A stretch of 64,000 bases of DNA, from the NCBI GenBank assembly GCA_003439945.1, contig QVRM01000998.1:1-64000 (forward strand). The letters are read 5' to 3'. Position numbers and translations under genes: made by a program. How positions within the stretch are numbered: the stretch's first letter is position 1; each line of letters starts with the position of its first letter. This document shows positions 56,745 to 64,000 of the stretch, piece by piece. The notes beneath the pieces are model-generated. The model saw only the letters and a list, made by a program, of their open reading frames with translations, had not been told where the DNA came from and made no database searches. The DNA is from Dermanyssus gallinae (lineage: Eukaryota > Arthropoda > Arachnida > Mesostigmata > Dermanyssidae).

Positions 56745-57100
56745 CAGTCTTAACAACATTGTCGCCTTTTATTACAGCGCAACACCTAAATAATAATCTA
56801 TTACAACTACATATCGGCTCTCTTTTTAAGGGGTCAACAAAGGCAAAAAATGTGTGATATTGCTGTTGTTTATCGGCTAGTTATATTTTTAATATGTTTA
56901 TTGCTCAAATCGAACTGGACGACTGAATACAAACAACATGTCGTATAATGTTAAGACTCACATGAGTAAGGTTAACTTATATGATAATGCTGAACGTTGT
57001 ACAGTTGGCCTTCTTTGGAACGGCTAATAACGAAACACTTTTCAAGCGTAGGATACTCGATACCCTACTCACCAGCAAATTTTGTTTGAGTAACCTCTCA
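56745..57100. other. Noncoding, nothing recognised
   Basis: AT-rich. No supported gene. Confidence 0.6.
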
Positions 57101-57103
57101 CTG

Positions 57104-57123
57104 TTGAGTTGATTGACGATTAA

Positions 57124-57167
<44 letters not shown>

Positions 57168-57187
57168 TTAATCGTCAATCAACTCAA
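57104..57187. repeat. Perfect inverted repeat enclosing (TA)n
   Basis: ttgagttgattgacgattaa at 57104-57123 recurs exactly inverted at 57168-57187, with a (TA)n run of about 44 bp as the loop. Confidence 0.95.
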
Positions 57188-57189
57188 TA

Positions 57190-58372
57190 TATATATAAAC
57201 ATTGCAATTTTTGCTGCGTTATAAACGTTAGGAACGGAGTACTTTTGAGTCAGAGTTTTTTGCCTTATCTAAACATTAAGAGAAAATAGTTTTCTGCTGC
57301 TCCAACAACGGGTATAACTCCAGCTAACGCCAGCTATAATTCAGACAATTAAGAAGTTTTTCGAATGCGCCGGTGTACTCGTTTTTAATTGAGCAACGCA
57401 TTATTTCACAATCGTCCATTTTACACACTTAAGTCTAACAGTTTACCTAAAATTACAGCTTAGAAAAATTCAATAAAAATCATCTCACTCCGTTACGGAA
57501 CATTTTCGCTCCCCTTTCCACTGGCAATGATTATCTCACCAAGCCTAACCATACCCCAGAGTTTTAAACGAGAATACCTGGACATTCTATATATATATTA
57601 TTGGTTATGCATGTTGAGATTTTTCAAAATGTTATTTAAGTAAACAAATTATACAATAAAAACAATTCAATTGCATACAGTCAAGCGATGTTACATTATT
57701 ATCTCCCACGCTATTTATAACGAGCCATAACGAGTATGATATTGCCTACATCTCTACAAATCCAATTTCATGTCTACGTTCCATATAATACCTGGTTTAG
57801 TTGGATTAAAATAACACGCAAATTGTTTGACTAGCACGGATTGTAGGAGCTGCTGAATCCTGTAGTTCTACTAACAATGCGATTTAGCTCGTTCAGCATA
57901 CACTAAATGCATATTAGATTATGTAGAGCCTTTGAAGTACCTTCACATAGATCCCACGGAATAGCGGAACAGTGGATGAGGTTAAGCTTAGGGGTTAGGG
58001 GCAGTCAGATAGTCGTGCGCTAAGTCTCAGAGGTACACTGGGGGAACAAAGGCCGGACATAGATCATGCCGGCTAGCTCAGATCCCATGAGATTATTGCT
58101 ACGATTGCCCCTTTTGAGGTACAATATAATTGGACGACTAAAACACCGTATAAGAACGACTAAATTAAAACAGCTGAATCAAAAATGAATACACGGAAAT
58201 GCTTCGCCTATTTTTTTGATGTGACAAAAACAGGACTGAAGAAACAAATCGGAAAGGAAACTTCGTACTAAAATCGAAAGCCAAAGTGTCCTTAAAACGC
58301 ATAAGAAACTTAATCGTGGCGTGTAGCTAGTGGTATACATGAATAAAGTTGAACAGAAATTACAATACAAAT
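57190..58372. other. AT-rich noncoding
   Basis: Low G+C. No supported gene or repeat family. Confidence 0.6.
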
Positions 58373-58374
58373 AT

Positions 58375-58396
58375 TATATATATACATATATATATA
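58375..58396. repeat. Short interrupted (TA)n
   Basis: TA units broken by one c. Confidence 0.85.
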
Positions 58397-58399
58397 CCA

Positions 58400-59000
58400 T
58401 TAACAAGACAATAACCTATGCATATATTACTAAATTTGTATTTAAGGCGTAACCTTGGAGACTAGGTTAAAAATAATGGGTGCCATATAATCAAGTCAAC
58501 CATCCAAGTAACAATATTATTGTTTGCAATTGCAGGTGGGGACGCCACGCCCTATAGGCTCACCTTTGCGCTCACAAGTAAGTAAAGTTATACAATATGC
58601 AACACAAAACAAATATATATATTAGAAAAACTATGTGTGGATTGGAACCAGAGTGGCCCATGCGCTTTTTTGAAGCGATCTTGCCTAAAATTTGCAGATT
58701 TTGGTTTTTATCCTGTACATAAAGGTTACATTTTTTTCTCTCTCAAGCTCAAAATAACAAGTTTGAGCCGAACTTTCAAAATTGTTAAGCCATTTAAAAG
58801 CTCCTCTATGCCTGCTAAATTATCTGATGCCGCTGTGGACCACCACAAAAAAATAATTAGCCAGTTTCTTCAGATAGGCAAGGAGTTCACTTACCTCGGT
58901 TACTTTTCTTCAGTATGTATATTAGCTAAAAGGCAAAGAAGTAGTACATCATCTCTTTTTATTGAGACATCTGTGCTCCCCGTTTTTTGGTTTGATCATG
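58400..59000. other. Noncoding; long open frame
   Basis: A 182-codon frame (58637-59185) has no ATG start and no domain. It runs into a SINE-C fragment, so it is not accepted as a gene. Confidence 0.45.
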
Positions 59001-59004
59001 GTCG

Positions 59005-59062
59005 GTTAAAATCCACTGCGGCATTTACCTTGTCTAAATTGGAAACCCAGAAAACCAATTTT
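59005..59062 (-). repeat. SINE-C fragment
   Basis: About 58 bp of the SINE-C body (taaaatccactgcggcattt, then accttgtctaaattggaaac) with no head. Confidence 0.7.
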
Positions 59063-59248
59063 GCAAAAGCAACAGCGATGATCTCCTTACTAGGTAGCAT
59101 GCGTGGCGTTGCTGTAAGGACGGCTTTGAACAATAGTACGATAGTACGACGAACAATATACTGTTCATTGTTAAATATTGCCTAAATGCACTTACAGCGT
59201 ACCTCACAGTAAATGACACGAAAACCTCGGACAAAATGAATTCGCGTT

Positions 59249-59552
59249 AGTGGCGGCGTGGTCTAGGGGACTAGTGAGCTAGTCATGGTTGTCATTTACC
59301 GGGGTGTCGTCGGTTCGATACCTGTTGTTGATCGAATTTTTTTGAGCGATGCTCATTGAGAATAGATGATAAACCATACGGCTGAGAGTCAGCGGCCATG
59401 CTGCCACAAGGACCGTTGGGAGAACCCTAGGTATCTCAAAATGTCCGGCCCTCGATGCATTGAAGATATACCACACGGTGAGTTCCAAGCCCGTAGGGGA
59501 CGGAAGATGCTCCAGAATTAAAAACAACCTCCTTAATATGTGTTTAGTTCTA
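59249..59552 (+). repeat. SINE-A, full length
   Basis: About 300 bp. A tRNA-like head carries an A box (gtggtctagggga) and a B box (cggttcgatacctg), followed by a long unique body and a tail ending ttagttctag. It is the reference copy for fragments at 8664, 11500 and 39254. A clear target duplication was not found. Confidence 0.88.
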
Positions 59553-59554
59553 GT

Positions 59555-59803
59555 GCAAGTACCATTCTGACATTTGTCCATCCTCCGTTTAGTCCTAAGG
59601 CGCTTTGTCACTATCGATCATTTTAGGAACATAGAAACTTAGAGCTTCTCATCAAAACTTACACAAAAATCCAGTCATAGAAGAGTGGAAACAAGCCCAC
59701 CTAACAAATCGCACCCTGATTAGTCGTATCACGTGACATGGATACATATATGTATGACACCTTATATATATAAATCAAAACTGCTTTAGCACAGATTATT
59801 GTG

Positions 59804-59840
<37 letters not shown>

Positions 59841-61685
59841 TCTCTATGTTCAAAGCCGCAGGCTAATTAATACAATGCCGCTGGCAAGCCGACGCTGCAC
59901 TGGTCTGCCTAGGATCGCTTTAGAGCAGCAGTGAATTCACTGCTGTTGTATTGCAGATACTCCATAGATCGACGACATTCGACGGAACATAAAGCCCGGT
60001 TCAAACAACAGTCATTAACCACGCTGCTCGGTAGGCCGTTTACATACGACTTGATCTCTGGGTGTGCTGCTCTTATACTAGGTATGCATCACGTTCAGTA
60101 CAAGGCTAAAATTGTAAATAAGCAATAGCTGAAACTGGAACGATTATGCGTACGGGTGCTCTGGCAACGGGTAATCGTGAGCACCTTTGCTTACGTTGTA
60201 AGATCTAACATTTTCAAACTACGTTTTGCTAGCAGTTAGGGCGCCGGAGCCGTATCTTTATGCCCTCGTGCTATCGTGATGTGGGTATGGACTACGCTCC
60301 AACCAAATAAGACCCAACTTTCCGAGCTCGGCCGGGCCTGTTCAGGAACGCTGGACGCAGGGGCAAGGTGAGCTGAGCTGAGCCTAATCCCCTTTGCGAA
60401 GGGTCGGCCGCTCATGTGGAACGACACCGTTACCGACGCCCTACCGGTCGCGGTGTTACCCAGCCGGTCTATGTAGTCATGCCAGCGAAGCAAAACTAAA
60501 TCCGAAAATGCCCGGAGGTTCAACGTACACATGTGTTCGCACTCCTGGCCTTCAAAACGCTGGGAGGACTGGTCCTCTCTTCATGAAGCAGTTCTTACGG
60601 AAGGTGTCAGACCTACGGGAAAGAGCTACAAGTGACCCAAGGGCGCGGTGTTTCTTTTTGCAAAGGCTCTTCTTGGCGGAAATTAGACAACAGATTGCGC
60701 CTGGATAATTCAGCTGAGTTTTTAGGAGGAGGAAGAGGGGACTGGTAAGGGTATATGTTAAAGAAACAAGGAGAACCGGATTTTCCCTGGATTTGCATAA
60801 GAGCACGTTTAACATTCTTATGAGATCCTTCATTGTGACAAACCCTGATTTTTGTAGTATCAAATCGTATGAAGCGTAAACCAAATATCAAAACAAGCAC
60901 AATGCTATATTGCGTGATCACGCAGAGATGTCTGTGTTGTTGATCCAATTGAGAAAGTGTACAGTAAAGATATAAACGCTGCAATATCGTCCATAATGCT
61001 ATTGTACTATCAAAGCTTCATAACTGGTAAAAGTTTATATATATATAGCTGGAGGACACAGAAATGCATACTTTCCACGAGTTATCTAAACTGATTGGTT
61101 ATTCAAAATTGTGAACAATTTATTACAAGATAGTCTATTGATACGTTTTAAGTGTTTTGCTTATATAAATGCTATACTCTTCTAGAAATGTGTACGTCAG
61201 CAATATTTCCTATGTCGAATGAAGTAGAGAACAGAATAGGTTAAATAAAAAAATCTATTTTTTACGTGCTCTGTGGTGCCAGATAAGCTACAAATTTGCC
61301 AAAACTATTTTTCATAGGCAATGTTGAATTAAGTGTCAAACTAAGGCGTCATATAACTTTTAATCCATCATTGACATTTACATATTTGAAGCCCAATATT
61401 TTAATCCCTCATTGGCATACAAATATTCGAGACATTTACAAGCATGAACTAAACATACCGCGGATTAAAATTTGAACCCACTTCTTCCTGTAAATATAAA
61501 TACTTGCTTGCAAAGTACTCTCATAATAAGATTTTTTTCCATGACTGTTGAGGAATAAACGCCAGGGGAATATAGGGAACGCTAACTAAACGTAGCGAGC
61601 TTAAGTTGTAATTAGCAGTATGCTTATTTCGAGTATGTAAATGTTACGAAGATTTTAATGTCAATGATGAATTTTTAAATGATAT
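59555..61685. other. Noncoding with a TA array
   Basis: No supported gene. A (TA)n run lies at 59807-59836 and a short one at 61036-61047. The last 700 bp are AT-rich. Confidence 0.5.
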
Positions 61686-61688
61686 ATA

Positions 61689-61720
<32 letters not shown>
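61689..61720. repeat. (TA)n microsatellite
   Basis: About 15 TA units. Confidence 0.95.
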
Positions 61721-61723
<3 letters not shown>

Positions 61724-61724
61724 A

Positions 61725-62174
61725 ATTATATACGTGGCCTGCTCTAAGAGAGGTGAATCTCAGAGCCTTATCTCACGCTCAGCACGTCTCAAATAAAGTA
61801 TTTGTGTTGCGTTGTACAAGTCGTAATCGGGTACCGTAATTGTTGGCCTCTACATCTCGTCCTGTAGATGACGTATAGAGGACACATAACCTTCCGAGGA
61901 TAGATGCGCTCAACGAACGCCTCTTTGAGTGGGAGCAAAGGCTAAAATAGACGTGCTGTTTTGCAAGACACTTGCAACGATGTCGAATACCTGGAAGAGG
62001 CCAAACTACAGAATTCTATACTACGGCTTTCATACGAGAATATGCACGCGTAAGAGGTTTTACGATGTGTGGGAAGCCGTACGACCAGTACCACAACCAA
62101 CGATGTTCTAACGCTCAGCCGTTGTTATGTAAAATGCAATAGTGCTTCCGAGCATAGTAACGTGTAAAAAAGCA

Positions 62175-62175
<1 letters not shown>
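61725..62175. other. Noncoding, nothing recognised
   Basis: No supported gene. Confidence 0.5.

Positions 62176-62176
<1 letters not shown>

Positions 62177-62210
<34 letters not shown>
62177..62210. repeat. (TA)n microsatellite
   Basis: About 17 TA units, next to SINE-C. Confidence 0.95.
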
Positions 62211-62212
<2 letters not shown>

Positions 62213-62215
<3 letters not shown>

Positions 62216-62396
62216 AATTGTCCCGTAAGGCTAATTGCCCGTGTACGTTTTTTTTTGTCATGGCTGACTTTTAATCCACTCCGGCACTTACCTTATCTAA
62301 ATTGGGAACCATGAAGGCCAATATAAGAGTGGCCGGTCTGGGTTTCGAAGCCAGGCCTCCCGAATGCAAGGCAAAGGCTTTTGCCACTTGCTCGGT
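62213..62396 (-). repeat. SINE-C copy
   Basis: The minus strand carries the head (cgagcaagtggcaaaagcct, with a deletion in the A box) and the body through ccgtacacgggcaatt-like sequence. TA runs flank both sides, as at 26576-26763. Confidence 0.8.
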
Positions 62397-62399
62397 ATA

Positions 62400-62838
62400 T
62401 ATAGGAACAAAACGCGTAAACAATATATCGCGAGAATTTAAATACAAGCAACCACTTAGTGATTCTGAACATGTTACAACGATCCAATATATGGTTGTTC
62501 AGTTAGAGATGAGACGTCGGGAACGTAATGAACGATTTCAAAATAGGGCCGAACAACAAACGTGTACAATGCCAATTGTATCACTGTAAATCGTTTGCAC
62601 AGGATGCGCAGTTCGTAAGGACGTGCTGTGCCGACTGCGTACGCTGTGAAATGATCACTATAAATCACACATACAGCTGACACCAAAGAATTTTGTGGAG
62701 GCCGAAAACACCGGCGCTAGCAGTCGTGCTGTAGTCGGACTGCAGGTTGTAGGCGTTCTGGTGACAAAAGTCGTAGCAAACATTGTGAGAGTCAGTTGTG
62801 ATAGTGACAGTAAACTCGTATGCGTAGCAATAAGAATT
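62400..62838. other. Noncoding, nothing recognised
   Basis: No supported gene. Confidence 0.5.
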
Positions 62839-62840
62839 GT

Positions 62841-62900
62841 GCTAGTAGTAGTTAGAGTTGGTTAGTAGTAGTTAGAGTTGGTTAGTAGTAGTTAGAGCTG
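62841..62900 (+). repeat. 20-bp tandem repeat, three copies
   Basis: The unit gttagtagtagttagagttg is repeated three times with one difference in the first and third copies. A partial fourth copy follows. Confidence 0.95.
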
Positions 62901-62904
62901 TGTT

Positions 62905-64000
62905 AGTAGGAGCTAGCTGTCGACTGCATCGAACGTCTACTAACAGCGATAAGCTCAACGGGCTAGTCTACGAAAACGTTCTGCTGCTCCGTGGCGGTCG
63001 GAACACAGAACACACTTTGGTGCCGGCTGTCTCGAGTACCTTGGTATCCCTCCCTGATATTTGTGTAGCTACGGCCAGACTCTACGGTCTTAGACACGCT
63101 ACCGTTGTCCTGACAGTAGATGTTTGGGAAGCATAGAATTGCCCGGACGTCCAGTGAAAAGGAGAGCAATAACGTCTAACGGACGCGCGGACGCGATAAG
63201 GCTGTGCGTGCCAGCCAATTCACCACACGCAAGCGATATTTGATTGGTACGAATCTCGTAGTATTGACCAACGTTGCGTTAATCATTCTCGTACATTGTA
63301 GTTCAGTAATCGGTCCGTTGTTATCTAACAAGAAAGACTTGAAACGGGGCAAGCTCACGGGCTCACAACATGTCGGAAAGGTCAGCCAGCAACAACTATG
63401 CTATGCTACAATGGGACTTTGAAGTAAGCGCAGTAGAGCATCAGACCTAGTAGATGCCTTGTAATAAATAGGCAAGCGTCCATTGTCCCATCTCTCAAAC
63501 AATAGGCACAAAGGGGGCGGGCGCTCGATCGACATATCTATGAAACCCGGCTATATGTATACATTGATTCGAATCTGCTGTGCGTTGAGAAGCAATCGTC
63601 AACAATACAACAATACGTTCGCGTGTTTTGTGTGGAACTCGCCTAGCGAGCGGCGAACTCTTCATTCAGCTCAATTACTGCGTGCTGCAATATTGCAACA
63701 CAAATAGCCAAGTTCATGTCGTATTCGTGTATTCATCGTGCAGCCCGGTACAGCACTGCAGGCTCATTCATCGCGGATTGAGGCGGACCGCCGCGCATAT
63801 CATTCGGCTATGGGCGGGAACTCTATAACTAGGGCGCCATCGATGGCGAATCATGCGCCGTTTCACCCTTCCACCGAAGCCGGTAGTGGTGGCGTCCGAC
63901 CGACCTCAGCTAGTGGAATACGTCAGCTCGAGTCGTATAGGATTATGGGATTTGGAGTACGCTCCAGGATGCTGATAGAGTAGCTCTATGTAACTGTTAG
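62905..64000. other. Noncoding, nothing recognised
   Basis: Overlapping 60-80 codon frames on both strands have no start context, splice or poly(A) support. No repeat is recognised. Confidence 0.5.

Noticed and set aside
58637..59185. 182-codon open frame
   Set aside because: No ATG start, no domain, and it runs into a SINE-C fragment.

Overview
This is eukaryotic nuclear DNA, most likely from an arthropod. Signs of this are short GT-AG introns with pyrimidine tracts, three families of tRNA-derived SINEs, a mariner transposase relic, a relic of a non-LTR reverse transcriptase of the Jockey/R1 type, and very many (TA)n microsatellites (about 35 arrays, roughly one per 1.8 kb). I cannot name the species. 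A parasitiform mite would fit, but the sequence does not prove it. No prokaryotic gene organisation, rRNA, CRISPR array or plasmid-like feature is present.

Most of the window looks like intergenic or intronic DNA. I recognise no conserved host protein. The best coding candidates are two short spliced reading frames: + strand 6948-7464 (exons 6948-7086 and 7188-7464, intron 101 bp) and - strand 28237-27788 (exons 28237-28207 and 28140-27788, intron 66 bp). In both, the splice sites and reading-frame phases agree. Weaker candidates are single open frames at 434-625, 710-886, 1788-1913, 2174-2428, 3129-3326(-), 9630-9863(-), 25818-26132(-), 38276-38584(-), 41742-42086, 46041-46325, 49360-49611, 49645-49926(-) and 50945-51006. 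None has a recognised family, so their confidence is low.

Layout: 1-9.1 kb holds small open frames, a decayed RNaseH-like fragment and the first spliced candidate. 9.5-13 kb holds a GC-rich block with a possible exon, a SINE-A copy, a triple hairpin repeat and the mariner relic. 13-20.6 kb is mostly featureless apart from TA arrays. 20.6-24.7 kb has SINE-B copies, including an unusually long one with a 17-bp target duplication, and a GC-rich block. 25-29.7 kb holds long TA arrays, SINE-C and the second spliced candidate. 29.7-40 kb is rich in inverted-repeat elements (31333-31728, 32239-32510, 34882-35503) and in paired dispersed repeats. 40-52 kb holds a TIR element at 47086-47582, a SINE-B copy and several small open frames. 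52.4-53.65 kb is the non-LTR retrotransposon relic. 54.9-55.6 kb is GC- and CAG-rich. 56.7-64 kb is AT-rich with TA arrays, a full SINE-A copy and SINE-C copies.

The recurring theme is non-autonomous mobile DNA. The window does not show genes acting together in a pathway. I see nothing I would call a new biological system. The most unusual items are the long SINE-B variant, the nested foldback element at 34882-35503, and TA arrays sitting in the loops of inverted repeats.
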